Part shown: piece by piece, positions 24,747 through 32,786 of the stretch
Numbering within the stretch: position 1 is the first letter of the stretch
Layout of the letters: each line of letters starts with the position of its first letter
Assembly (NCBI RefSeq): GCF_001280005.1
Contig: NZ_LGDW01000303.1
Location: 57,372-121,371, forward strand
Source: Streptomyces sp. NRRL WC-3618
GTDB taxonomy: Bacteria; Actinomycetota; Actinomycetes; Streptomycetales; Streptomycetaceae
DNA: 64,000 bases
Direction: 5' to 3'
Notes under the pieces: model-generated
What the model saw: the letters and a program-made list of their open reading frames with translations, nothing else
What the model was told of the DNA's origin: nothing
The model's database searches: none
Position numbers and translations under genes: made by a program

Positions 24747-26216
24747 TCACAGCGTGATGCCGACCAGCTTGGTGTCGAGGTACTCGTCGATGCCCTGCGG
24801 TCCGCCCTCGCGACCCAGCCCGCTGTGCCCCGTGCCGCCGAACGGCGCGGCGGAGCTCGTCGGGTTGATGTCGTTGATCCCCACGATGCCGAAGCGCAGC
24901 GCCTCGGTGACCCGGAGGGCGCGCGAGAGGTTCTCGGTGTAGACGTACGCCGCGAGACCGTAGGCCGTGTCATTGGCCATGGCGATGGCCTCGTCCTCGT
25001 CGTCGAAGGCGATGACCGGGGCGATCGGGCCGAAGGTCTCCTCGTGGTAGATGTCCATCTCCGGTGTCACGTCGGTCAGGACGGTGGGGGCGAAGAACCG
25101 GCCGCCTGGCAGGCGCGGGTCGGTGAGCCGTTCGCCGCCGGTCAGTACCTTCGCTCCGTGGTCGACGGCGTTCGTCACCTGCCGCCGCATCTTCGTCATG
25201 GCGGCCTCGTCGATCAGCGGGCCGATGGTGACGTCCTGGTCGAGGCCGTTGCCGGCCTTCATCGCGCTCACCCGCTGGACCAGGACGTTGAGGAAGTCGT
25301 CGACCAACTCCCGCTGGACGAACACCCGGTTGGGGCAGATGCACGCCTGACCGGTGTTGAGGAATTTCACCAGGCCGAGTCCCTTCGCGGCGCGCCGCGG
25401 GTCGGCGTCGCCGAAGACCAGGAACGGGGCGTGGCCGCCGAGTTCGAGCGACACCCGCTTTACGGTGTGCGCGGCCTTGGCGCCCAGCATCATGCCGACC
25501 TCGGTCGACCCGGTGAACGTCAGCTTGCGGACGGCCGGGCTGTCCAGCAGGGCGTCGCCGACCGGCGCCGGGTCGCTCGTGGTGACCAGGTTGACGACAC
25601 CCGCGGGCAGGCCTGCGTCGTGCAGCACCTGGAAGACCGCGACGGCGCAGAGCGGGGTCTGCTCCGCCGGCTTGAGCACGATCGTGCATCCGGCGGCGAT
25701 CGCCGGTGCCACCTTGCGTGTGATCATGGAGACCGGATAGTTCCACGGCGTGATCGCGGCGACCACGCCGACCGGCTGACGCATCGTCATGAAGCGGTGG
25801 CCGGCCCGCGAACTCGGGATGGTCGCGCCATAGACCCGCTTGGCCTCCTCGGCGTACCAGCTCAGGAAGTCCGCGGCGTAGCGCACCTCGTTGCGGGCCG
25901 CCTTCAGCGGCTTGCCCTGCTCCTTGGTCATGAGGACGGCGAGGTCCTCCGCGCGCTCCAGCATCAACGCGTGCGCGCGCTCCAGGTACGCCGCCCGCTC
26001 GTAGGCGGTCGTGCGCGACCACCAGGCGAACGCCGCCGCGGCGGAGTCGACCGCGCTCCGCGCCTCGGACGCCGATCCGTCCGAGGCCGCGCCCAGCACG
26101 GACCCGTCGGCGGGGTTGAACACGTCGAACTCCCGGCCCAAGGCGGCTGCCCGCCACGCTCCGTCGATGTACAGCGTGGCCGCGGAGGTCGACCGGGCGG
26201 AGTTCTCGGCAGTCAT
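24747..26216 (-). CDS. NAD(P)-dependent aldehyde dehydrogenase (GabD-like)
   Basis: A 489-residue aldehyde dehydrogenase. It contains AAITPWNYPVSMITRK, LTFTGSTEVGMML, VSLELGGHAPFLVF with the Glu base, NTGQACICPNRVFV with the catalytic Cys, and HEETFGPIAPVIAF. AAPFGGTGHSGLGREGGPQG near the C-terminus is the succinate-semialdehyde dehydrogenase-type ending. It oxidises an aldehyde, perhaps a dicarboxylic semialdehyde. The gene diverges from the carboxyltransferase gene, with a TACNGTA operator 35 bases upstream of its ATG. It is the second aldehyde dehydrogenase in the window. Confidence 0.94.
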   Translation of the reverse strand: MTAENSARSTSAATLYIDGAWRAAALGREFDVFNPADGSVLGAASDGSASEARSAVDSAAAAFAWWSRTTAYERAAYLERAHALMLERAEDLAVLMTKEQGKPLKAARNEVRYAADFLSWYAEEAKRVYGATIPSSRAGHRFMTMRQPVGVVAAITPWNYPVSMITRKVAPAIAAGCTIVLKPAEQTPLCAVAVFQVLHDAGLPAGVVNLVTTSDPAPVGDALLDSPAVRKLTFTGSTEVGMMLGAKAAHTVKRVSLELGGHAPFLVFGDADPRRAAKGLGLVKFLNTGQACICPNRVFVQRELVDDFLNVLVQRVSAMKAGNGLDQDVTIGPLIDEAAMTKMRRQVTNAVDHGAKVLTGGERLTDPRLPGGRFFAPTVLTDVTPEMDIYHEETFGPIAPVIAFDDEDEAIAMANDTAYGLAAYVYTENLSRALRVTEALRFGIVGINDINPTSSAAPFGGTGHSGLGREGGPQGIDEYLDTKLVGITL

Positions 26217-26250
26217 GGAGCGGGCCTCCAGTTGGTAGTCGTATGGGCTT

Positions 26251-26269
26251 TACGGTATACCTTTCGGGA
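26251..26269. promoter_or_regulatory. TACNGTA-type operator
   Basis: TACGGTA at 26251 and TTCGGGA at 26263, 12 bp apart, lie between the divergent aldehyde dehydrogenase and carboxyltransferase genes. Confidence 0.6.
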
Positions 26270-26424
26270 TGCCTTGTCAGTGCGTTTGACCAGCATTTTC
26301 GGATGTCGCGGGTGTGACGTTTGCCGCGTTGTCGGGCGGCTCGGGAATTGAGATGGTTGGTGGACCATCAATCTGTTCGCCCGAGCCCCACGCTCGATGG
26401 CACCCCTTCGATGGGAACTCCACC

Positions 26425-27867
26425 ATGACCGTCGAGCGCAATCATGTGTGCCTGTCCATGCCTCCGCTGACGCACGAGTGGGATGTCGATCTGGCCTCGG
26501 CGAACCCGCTCCGATTTCCCGGCTACGACGCTCCGGCCCCGCAGGACGAGTCCGTCCGTACGGGTGTCACCGAGCATCCCCGTGGTCCCCTCGTGGTGAT
26601 CGAGTGCCGGTTCGACCGGCACGGCGGCACGATGGGTGTGGCCGCCGGTGAGCGCATCGTGCGCGCTTTCGACAGAGCCCGAGAGGAGCGGCTGCCGGTC
26701 GCCGCGTTCGTGGCCAGCGGCGGTGCGCGGCTGCAGGAGGGCCTGGTCTCGCTGACCCAGATGGCGCGCACCGCCGGCGCTGTCGGGCGCCTTCGCCGCG
26801 CCGGCCTGCCGTTCGCCGCGGTGCTGCGGCCGCATACGACCGGCGGCGTCTACGCGTCCTGGGCCTCCCTCGCCGACGTCCTCGCCGCCGAGCCTGGGGC
26901 CACGATCGGATTCGCCGGTCCCCGGGTGGTCGCGCAGGTGACCGGCTCCTTCCCGCCCGCCGACTCGCACACCGCGGAGGCCGCCTACACGCAGGGGCGG
27001 GTCGACGCACTCGTCGGACCCGAGGCCCACTGGGTATGGCTGGGCAACGCGCTGTACGGTCCCGGGCCGGCGCTGCGACTCCCGCCCGGGCGTCCGCTGC
27101 CGGCTCCCCGCAAGCCGGTGCCCCGCGACCCCTGGGCCGCCGTCCTGCACGCGCGGGATCCCCGCCGCCCCTCGGGGCTGGAGTGGAGTGCCCTGCTGAC
27201 CGAGGGCTGGGTGGAGCTGCGGGGAGGCGACCCGGCCGTCCGGGCCGGCCTGGCCGTCATGGCGGGCGAACGCCTCGTCGTCGTGGCGATGGACCGGCAC
27301 AGCCGACCTGACGCGGCCGCGCGCGTACTCCCGGCCGGATTCCGCCTGGCCCAGCGCGCGTTCGACCTCGCCGAACGGTTGCGGCTGCCGGTGCTCACCC
27401 TGATCGACACTCCCGGCGCCGAGCCCGGACCGGCGGCCGAGGCCGACGGTGTGGCCGGTGAGATCGCCCGGACGCTGCTGGCGATGTCCGGCCTGACCGT
27501 GCCCACGGTGGCCGTGTGCGTCGGGGAGGGCGGCAGCGGAGGAGCCATGGCCTTCGCGTACACCGACCGCCTGTTCCTGCTGGAGGGATCGGTGTTCTCC
27601 GTCATCGGTCCGGAGCCGGGAGCCGCGGTCCTCTTTCGCGACGCGTCCCGGGCGGCAGAGCTGGCGCGGTCGTTCCGGCTGACCGCCGTGGAGCTCGCAC
27701 GGCTGGGCGTGGTCGACGACGTGCTCCCGGACGGTGACGTGGACGCGGTCCGGTCCGCGGTCCTCGCGGCCCTGCGCGAGGCGCACCCCGGCGAGCGGGA
27801 CGCACGCATGGACAGGCTCGCCCGCAGCCACCTGCGAAGGCCCGCGATGATGTGCCGCCCGGAGTGA
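26425..27867 (+). CDS. Acyl-CoA carboxyltransferase-like protein (AccD-AccA fusion)
   Basis: A 480-residue protein with two crotonase-fold halves like acetyl-CoA carboxylase carboxyltransferase. The N-terminal half has PVAAFVASGGARLQEGLVS, as in AccD. The C-terminal half has LTLIDTPGAEPGPAAEADGV and VGEGGSGGAMAFAYTDRLF, as in AccA. The AccD zinc finger is absent. No biotin carboxylase or biotin carrier is encoded nearby, so it may use a remote biotin protein or act as a decarboxylase or another enolate enzyme. ATG at 26425 was chosen by domain position; GATGGT-TGGTGG-ACCATC, an inverted repeat, lies about 75 bp upstream. Confidence 0.82.
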   Translation: MTVERNHVCLSMPPLTHEWDVDLASANPLRFPGYDAPAPQDESVRTGVTEHPRGPLVVIECRFDRHGGTMGVAAGERIVRAFDRAREERLPVAAFVASGGARLQEGLVSLTQMARTAGAVGRLRRAGLPFAAVLRPHTTGGVYASWASLADVLAAEPGATIGFAGPRVVAQVTGSFPPADSHTAEAAYTQGRVDALVGPEAHWVWLGNALYGPGPALRLPPGRPLPAPRKPVPRDPWAAVLHARDPRRPSGLEWSALLTEGWVELRGGDPAVRAGLAVMAGERLVVVAMDRHSRPDAAARVLPAGFRLAQRAFDLAERLRLPVLTLIDTPGAEPGPAAEADGVAGEIARTLLAMSGLTVPTVAVCVGEGGSGGAMAFAYTDRLFLLEGSVFSVIGPEPGAAVLFRDASRAAELARSFRLTAVELARLGVVDDVLPDGDVDAVRSAVLAALREAHPGERDARMDRLARSHLRRPAMMCRPE

Positions 27868-27915
27868 GTCCGGGCGGACAGAGCACACCCGGCACACCGT
27901 GAAAGGAATGGTGGG

Positions 27916-28245
27916 ATGAGCACTGCGATGTTCCTGGCCTGGAGCAGCCCGGCGGGCCCCGAGGCGGAGGACGAGTTCAACGACTGGTACGTCAACACGC
28001 ATGTCCCGCAGGTGCGCGAGGCCGTCCCGGCCGTCACGGCCGTGCGCCGCTATGCCGTCCTGGGCGCCGGTGAGGAGTCCGGGCCCCGGCGGTACCTGTG
28101 CTGCTACGAGCTGAGTGACGCCGATGCGGCGAGCGCGGCGCAGGCGCTGGCCGCGGCCTTCGACAACGGCCGGTTCGACATGTCCCCGGCGATGGACACG
28201 ACCACCGCGCCACCCGACCTCCAGTTCCTCGTCCCGGTCGACTGA
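27916..28245 (+). CDS. DUF4286/EthD-like small protein
   Basis: A 109-residue protein with the dimeric alpha-beta barrel pattern of EthD/DUF4286 proteins. MFLAWSSPAGPEAEDEFNDW and YVNTHVPQVREAVPAVTAVR form the first strand and helix, and RRYLCCYELSD the next strand. Relatives accompany degradative clusters as small isomerase- or cyclase-like proteins, but no reaction can be assigned. It follows the carboxyltransferase by 48 bp with AAAGGAATGGTGGG before the ATG, so the two are probably cotranscribed. Confidence 0.75.
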   Translation: MSTAMFLAWSSPAGPEAEDEFNDWYVNTHVPQVREAVPAVTAVRRYAVLGAGEESGPRRYLCCYELSDADAASAAQALAAAFDNGRFDMSPAMDTTTAPPDLQFLVPVD

Positions 28246-28295
28246 CCCCTCGGTCCGATGTGCCGCGCTGACATGTCCGGGCGCTGGCAAGACGA

Positions 28296-28326
28296 GACTG
28301 TAAGCCTTACGATAAGCAATACGGAA
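28296..28326. promoter_or_regulatory. Three-box TACNGTA-type operator
   Basis: GACTGTA (28296), TACGATA (28308) and TACGGAA (28320) are in exact 12-bp register, 25 bases upstream of the VOC gene start. It would suit cooperative binding of more than one TetR dimer. Confidence 0.65.
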
Positions 28327-28350
28327 GGGTTACCCGTCGGAAGGACGGTC

Positions 28351-29289
28351 GTGCGGAAGCAGGCGAAGAAGACCGGTGACTTCGGCATCGGCATGATGAT
28401 CCACGCGGTCCACATGACCGATGACGTCACGAAGCTCAACCAGTTCTACGAGGACGTGTTCGGCGGCCTGGTCTACATGGGCGTCGACGAGCCCAACTTC
28501 CTCCCGCCGGAGGACAGGTGGGCCGGTCTGATCATGATCAGCGACCTGTGCATCGAGACGATGGCGCCCAATACACCGGTCGATGCGACCAAGCCGGTCG
28601 GGAAGTTCTACACCAAGTTCGGTCAGCACCTTCACTCGGTCGGCTACCTGGTGGACGACCTGGTCGGGCTGGGCAACCGGATGATCGACAAGGGCGTTTA
28701 CATGGGCAGGCCGGGCGGCGGCAAGATCGAGGAGATGGACCCCGACACGCAGTACTTCTACCCGAGCCCACGCGACACCGCGGGCCTCATGGTCGAGCTG
28801 TGCAAGGTCCACATGCAGAACGACCCGCGCGAGCTCGGAACCTGGTCCTCACAGCGCAAGTTCTGGGAGACCAGCCACCCGCTCGGCATCAAGCGCATGC
28901 TGTACGTGACCCTCGGGGTGAAGGACCTCGAATCGGCGGTGAAGACCTACGTCGACGTCATGCAGGCCATGCCGATCGCCGAGGGCGTCGACGACGGCGG
29001 GCAGTACAAGTTCGCGACCCTCCACCTCGGCGACTGCCTGCTCCAGCTCGCCGAACCGCTCGGGCCTCACTCGCCGCTGGGCCGGCACGTCGCTCAGTGG
29101 GGCAACATGATCTACTCGATCACCTTCCGGGTCAACGACCTGGACTCGGCTCAGCAGTGGCTGAACGGCAAGGGCATCAGGACCTCCCGCCCGCGCCCCG
29201 GCCTGCTCGCCGCCGACCCGCAGGACACCTTCAACGCGCCGTACTTGTTCACCACGGACGTACTGGAGGGCGATCCGTTCGAGGAGTGA
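28351..29289 (+). CDS. VOC-superfamily protein (glyoxalase/dioxygenase-like)
   Basis: A 312-residue protein with two VOC modules, about residues 14-160 and 180-312. MMIHAVHMTDDVTKLNQFYE opens the first module with candidate metal His, and AGLMVELCKVHM supplies a Glu ligand. The second module begins KRMLYVTLGVKDLESAV and lacks the His. Thus one active metal centre may remain, as in single-site ring-cleavage or isomerase enzymes. GTG at 28351 was chosen because GGAAGGA precedes it by five bases. It forms a monocistronic unit under the three-box operator and ends at a hairpin. Confidence 0.82.
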   Translation: MRKQAKKTGDFGIGMMIHAVHMTDDVTKLNQFYEDVFGGLVYMGVDEPNFLPPEDRWAGLIMISDLCIETMAPNTPVDATKPVGKFYTKFGQHLHSVGYLVDDLVGLGNRMIDKGVYMGRPGGGKIEEMDPDTQYFYPSPRDTAGLMVELCKVHMQNDPRELGTWSSQRKFWETSHPLGIKRMLYVTLGVKDLESAVKTYVDVMQAMPIAEGVDDGGQYKFATLHLGDCLLQLAEPLGPHSPLGRHVAQWGNMIYSITFRVNDLDSAQQWLNGKGIRTSRPRPGLLAADPQDTFNAPYLFTTDVLEGDPFEE

Positions 29290-29302
29290 TCCCGCGTATG
29301 CG

Positions 29303-29337
29303 TCGGGCCCGTGCGGAGTCCTTCCTCACGGGCCCGA
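29303..29337. terminator. 11-bp perfect hairpin between convergent genes
   Basis: TCGGGCCCGTG (29303-29313) pairs with CACGGGCCCGA (29327-29337). It lies between the VOC gene and the convergent Ltp2-like gene and probably terminates both. Confidence 0.75.
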
Positions 29338-29361
29338 TGTGTCCGGGTAGGCAAGGGCGCG

Positions 29362-30519
29362 TCATTCGGCGGTGATGAGGGCGCAGCCGGAGAAGGGGCC
29401 GACGGCGTTGCTCACCACGCCGGCCGTCGGCCGGCCCGGCAGCGCGCGCTCGCCCGCGGTACCGCGCAGTTGACGGGTGACCTCGATGAAGTAGTTCGCG
29501 CCGTGCCGGCGTCCGACGTTGCAGGCGCCGCCGTCGGTGTTGGTCGGGATGACCCCGTCGGCCCGGGTGTGCCCGGACGACACGAACGGACCGCTCTCGC
29601 CGATGCCGCAGAAGCCGAGCGCCTCCAGCCACTGCAGCGCGATGAAGGAGAAGCCGTCGTACAGCCCCGCCACGCCCACGTCCGACGGCTTCAGGTCCGT
29701 GCGCGACCACATGCGCCGGGCGGCCCGGAACGGGGACGACTGCGTCATGTCCTCGACCAGGCTGAAGTCGCTCTCCTGGGTGGTGCCCATCGCCCAGGAC
29801 TCGAAGAACACCGGCTTCTGGCGCAGGTCGCGCGCCCGCTCCTCGGTGGTGAAAATGAGTGCCGAGCTTGAGTCGACCGGGTAGTCGCAGTCCAGCAACC
29901 GCAGTGGCGCGGCGATGTAGCGCGCGCTCAGGTAGTCGTCGATGGTGAGCGGTTCGGTGAAGAAGGACTCGGACGGGTTGGCGATCGCGTACTCGCGCTG
30001 GGCGACGGCGAAGGCGCCGAAGTCCTCCTCCTTGGTGCCGTACATCGCCATGTGCCGCTGCATGTACAGCCCGGCCCAGTGGGAGCCGGTGAAGGAGCCG
30101 TAGGGCATGGTGAACTGGAAAGGCCCGGGCGCGCCGCGTTCCATGCCCGGGACCAGCGAACTGCCACCCGCCGCGCCCGCGCGATGCACGGTGCGCAGGG
30201 TCAGGACGGTCTCGGCGCTGCCGGAGGCGATGGCGGCGATGGCGTGCAGCGCGGCCATCGAGTAGGCGGCACCGTCGACCGACCCGGAGTAGAACGCCAG
30301 GTCGGGGATGCCCAGCATCGCCGCGGTGTGTGTCGCCGACACGTACTGGTGCGGAAAGCTGTGCACGACGACACCGTCGATGTCGGCCGGCTTGACGCCG
30401 GCATCCTCCATCGCGGCGATGGACGCCTGGGCGGTGAGGGTGTCCAGCGACAGGCCGGTGTCGCGGCCCACCGTCGAGTAGCCGACGCCGACGATCGCGA
30501 CGCGCTGTTTCTTGGGCAC
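29362..30519 (-). CDS. Thiolase-fold lipid-transfer protein (Ltp2-like), probable retro-aldolase
   Basis: A 385-residue thiolase-superfamily protein. QRVAIVGVGYSTVGRDTGLS begins the fold, and GVAGLYDGFSFIALQWLEAL and PTNTDGGACNVGRRHGAN are typical of SCP-x/Ltp proteins. The usual nucleophilic Cys position reads YSGSVDGAAY, without Cys, so it is not a normal thiolase. Ltp2-type enzymes with a DUF35 partner cleave beta-hydroxyacyl-CoA side chains by retro-aldol reaction, using a Tyr like that in LYDGFS. The DUF35 gene lies directly upstream, 26 bp away. GTG at 30519 follows AAAGGA. Confidence 0.88.
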   Translation of the reverse strand: MPKKQRVAIVGVGYSTVGRDTGLSLDTLTAQASIAAMEDAGVKPADIDGVVVHSFPHQYVSATHTAAMLGIPDLAFYSGSVDGAAYSMAALHAIAAIASGSAETVLTLRTVHRAGAAGGSSLVPGMERGAPGPFQFTMPYGSFTGSHWAGLYMQRHMAMYGTKEEDFGAFAVAQREYAIANPSESFFTEPLTIDDYLSARYIAAPLRLLDCDYPVDSSSALIFTTEERARDLRQKPVFFESWAMGTTQESDFSLVEDMTQSSPFRAARRMWSRTDLKPSDVGVAGLYDGFSFIALQWLEALGFCGIGESGPFVSSGHTRADGVIPTNTDGGACNVGRRHGANYFIEVTRQLRGTAGERALPGRPTAGVVSNAVGPFSGCALITAE

Positions 30520-30545
30520 GGGAGTCCTTTGGGGATGGTTGTCGG

Positions 30546-30965
30546 TCAGGCCCGTACCAGACGGAAGACGGGCAGGTCGATCGCGTCGCTGAGGGCGCGG
30601 AAGCACACCTCGACCGGATCACCCACGTTCACGCCGTCGGCCTGGAGATCGACGATGTTGGTCAGGAGCTTCAGCCCCGGTTGGTCGTCGAGTTCGACCA
30701 CGGCGATGCAGAACGGGAGCTTGTCGGCGAAGGAGGGGTGGAACGCCTGCGTCGCCATCGTGTAGCTGTAGACGGTCCCGCGGCCGGACACCTCGGCCCC
30801 GCCGAGGTCGAAGGAAAGGCAAGAGTGGCACACCGGCTCGGGCGGATGCTGGTAGGTGCCGCAGGCCGAACAGCGCTGGATCATCAGCTCACGGCGACGG
30901 GCGGCCTCCCAGAAGAAGCTGGTCAGCTCGTCCGGAGCGGGCAGCAGGGGCGGTGACTCGGTCAT
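30546..30965 (-). CDS. DUF35 OB-fold/zinc-ribbon protein, Ltp partner
   Basis: A 139-residue protein. A zinc ribbon with CSACGTYQHPPEPVCHSC lies at about residues 32-49, followed by an OB-fold with GRGTVYSYTMATQAFHP. DUF35 proteins bind acyl-CoA and form the partner subunit of Ltp2-type aldolases or thiolases. The gene is first in a two-gene operon with the Ltp2-like gene. The ATG at 30963-30965 follows GGGAGA. A TACNGTA operator (31012-31030) lies between it and the divergent TetR gene. Confidence 0.92.
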   Translation of the reverse strand: MTESPPLLPAPDELTSFFWEAARRRELMIQRCSACGTYQHPPEPVCHSCLSFDLGGAEVSGRGTVYSYTMATQAFHPSFADKLPFCIAVVELDDQPGLKLLTNIVDLQADGVNVGDPVEVCFRALSDAIDLPVFRLVRA

Positions 30966-31011
30966 GCCCGGTCTCCCTGTCGGTGGTGGGGAACGCATTG
31001 CTGGCGTGTCA

Positions 31012-31030
31012 TACAGTAAGCCATGCCGTA
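31012..31030. promoter_or_regulatory. TACNGTA-type operator
   Basis: TACAGTA at 31012 and TGCCGTA at 31024, 12 bp apart, lie between the DUF35-Ltp operon and a TetR gene. This is the classical position for an autoregulated repressor. Confidence 0.7.
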
Positions 31031-31098
31031 TCCTTGTCGAGGTCTCTGGTCGCCTTCTCGAGTGCCTCGCGCTCAGTCCCCCCGGTGAGGATCAGATC

Positions 31099-31806
31099 GT
31101 GCCGAACGAAAAGCGGCAGACGACCCGGCACCGTCGCAAGCGCGGGTCGATCAGTGCCGACGAAATAGTGGAGGGCGCCTTCGCGGTCGCTCGTCGGCGC
31201 TCCCTGGACCAACTGAGCATGCCGCGTCTCGCCGAGCATCTGAGCGTCGGTGTGACCAGCCTCTACTGGTACTTCCGGAAGAAGTCCGACCTGCTCGGCG
31301 CGATGACGGACGTCGCGGTCGACCGGCTCCTCACCCGGATGCCCGCGGTGCGTACCGAGGACAGCTGGCAGCGGGCCATGCTTGAGCATTTCACCGCGCA
31401 GCGCACCCTCCACCGGGAGGACGAGGTTCTCTCCGACCTGCTGCTGACCCGGACGTCCAGCTACGGCGCCGAGGCGACGCGGCGGACCATGGAGCTGATC
31501 GAGGCCGTGGTCGGCAAGCTCGTCGACGCCGGTTTCGACCATGACAACGCCATGCTGGCGTACAACGCCTTCTCGGTATACACGCGGGGCCACATCATCC
31601 ACGACCGCATCCTGCGCCGGTCGAACACGCCCACCCTGGACCAGCGGCAACAGCGCATGACCGACTGGTCCTCCATGCCGGTCCTGGCGAGTCTGCTCGA
31701 CCGGCATCCGCTCGCCGGCACCACGGACGAGGACTTCGCCTTCTCGGCCGCCCGGTTGCTGTGCGGCTTCGAGGTGCTGCTCGCCGAGCAGGGCGAGCCG
31801 GCCTGA
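31099..31806 (+). CDS. TetR-family regulator, paralogue A of the TACNGTA system
   Basis: A 235-residue TetR protein. The HTH spans about residues 19-66: SISADEIVEGAFAVARRRSL, then DQLSMPRLAEHLSVGVTSLY and WYFRKKSDLLGAM. The C-terminal domain is similar to that of the second TetR at 50052, and the recognition helix and its flanks (VGVTS-YWYFRKK) are identical except for one residue. GTG at 31099 was chosen for its position just ahead of the basic stretch. It diverges from the Ltp/DUF35 operon over a TACNGTA operator. Likely ligand: an acyl-CoA or pathway intermediate, by analogy with FadR/KstR-type TetR proteins. Confidence 0.92.
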   Translation: MPNEKRQTTRHRRKRGSISADEIVEGAFAVARRRSLDQLSMPRLAEHLSVGVTSLYWYFRKKSDLLGAMTDVAVDRLLTRMPAVRTEDSWQRAMLEHFTAQRTLHREDEVLSDLLLTRTSSYGAEATRRTMELIEAVVGKLVDAGFDHDNAMLAYNAFSVYTRGHIIHDRILRRSNTPTLDQRQQRMTDWSSMPVLASLLDRHPLAGTTDEDFAFSAARLLCGFEVLLAEQGEPA

Positions 31807-31830
31807 CCCGCCGGGCCGACCGGGCGTGGG

Positions 31831-32598
31831 TCAGAGGTTGAACCGCAGCGCGCCGTCGATGCGGATCACGGTGCCGTTGAGGTAGTCGTTCTCGGCGATG
31901 TGCACGGCGAGCCGGGCGTATTCGTCGGCGCGTCCCATGCGCTTGGGGTTGGGCACCCCGGGCCCCCATTTGGCCTGTGCCTCCTCTTCGGCCATGCCGT
32001 AGGCGGGCGTGAAGAAGGTGCCGGGGGCGATGCACATGACGCGCACCCCCGCCGGGCTGAGGTCCCGTGCCGCGGTGAGGGTGAGCCCGATGACGCCGCC
32101 CTTGGCCGCGGAGTAGTCGCTCTGCCCCACCTGGCCCTCGAAGCCGGCGATGCTCGCGGTGGAGATGACGACGCCGCGCTGGCCGGAGTCGAGCGGTTCG
32201 TTGTGGGTCATCGCCGCGGCGGCCTTGCTCATCACGCGGTAGGTGCCGGTGAGGAAGATGTCCATCGTCCGGGCGAAGACGTCGGCCGAGTACGGGGTGC
32301 CGTCCCGGCCGACCATCCGGCGCCCGGCCGCCGGACCGCCGTGGACGACGACGGCCGTGCGCAGCGGGCCCAGCTCGGTCGCGGCGGTGACCGCCTGGTC
32401 CACCGACTCGTCCTTGGTGACGTCGGTGGGCACGAAGACCACGGCGTCGCCGAGTTCGGCGGCCAGGGCCTTGCCCTTGTCCTCGGCGAGGTCGGCCACC
32501 ACCACCTTCGCGCCGGCCTCCACCAGGCGGCGGGTGGTCGCCTCGCCGAAGCCGCCGGCGCCGCCGGTCACGAGTGCGGACGATCCGGAAAGATCCAC
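31831..32598 (-). CDS. SDR-family 3-hydroxyacyl-CoA dehydrogenase-like protein
   Basis: A 255-residue short-chain dehydrogenase. It contains SALVTGGAGGFGEATTRRLV, then VVVADLAEDKGKALAAEL, FVPTDVTKD, and YSAAKGGVIGLTLTAARDLS with catalytic Tyr and Lys. AGVRVMCIAPGTFFTPAYG and the general layout match type II 3-hydroxyacyl-CoA dehydrogenases. GTG at 32596-32598 is preceded by AAGGAGGAATT, an excellent ribosome site. It lacks the insertion seen in the mycofactocin-type SDR, so free NAD is probably used. It diverges from the thiolase gene over a phased operator array. Confidence 0.9.
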   Translation of the reverse strand: MDLSGSSALVTGGAGGFGEATTRRLVEAGAKVVVADLAEDKGKALAAELGDAVVFVPTDVTKDESVDQAVTAATELGPLRTAVVVHGGPAAGRRMVGRDGTPYSADVFARTMDIFLTGTYRVMSKAAAAMTHNEPLDSGQRGVVISTASIAGFEGQVGQSDYSAAKGGVIGLTLTAARDLSPAGVRVMCIAPGTFFTPAYGMAEEEAQAKWGPGVPNPKRMGRADEYARLAVHIAENDYLNGTVIRIDGALRFNL

Positions 32599-32693
32599 AA
32601 TTCCTCCTTGGGTGACGCGCTCCGGCGGAGTTCCGTCGGGCGGCGGCGGGTCGATGCCCCGACTGGAAACAGCAGGGTTCGATTCACCGAAAG

Positions 32694-32729
32694 TACTGTA
32701 CTGTTGTGACAACAGTATTGACTACTGTT
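32694..32729. promoter_or_regulatory. Phased operator array with perfect inverted boxes
   Basis: TACTGTT (32699), AACAGTA (32711) and TACTGTT (32723) are 12 bp apart, and each neighbouring pair forms a perfect inverted repeat. An overlapping TACTGTA lies at 32694. It sits between the divergent SDR and thiolase genes and is one of the clearest copies in the window. Confidence 0.75.
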
Positions 32730-32786
32730 TCGCGTCGGCCATCAGGGCGCCGCAGACCCGAGGCCATCACCCCAGAAGAGGTGCAC

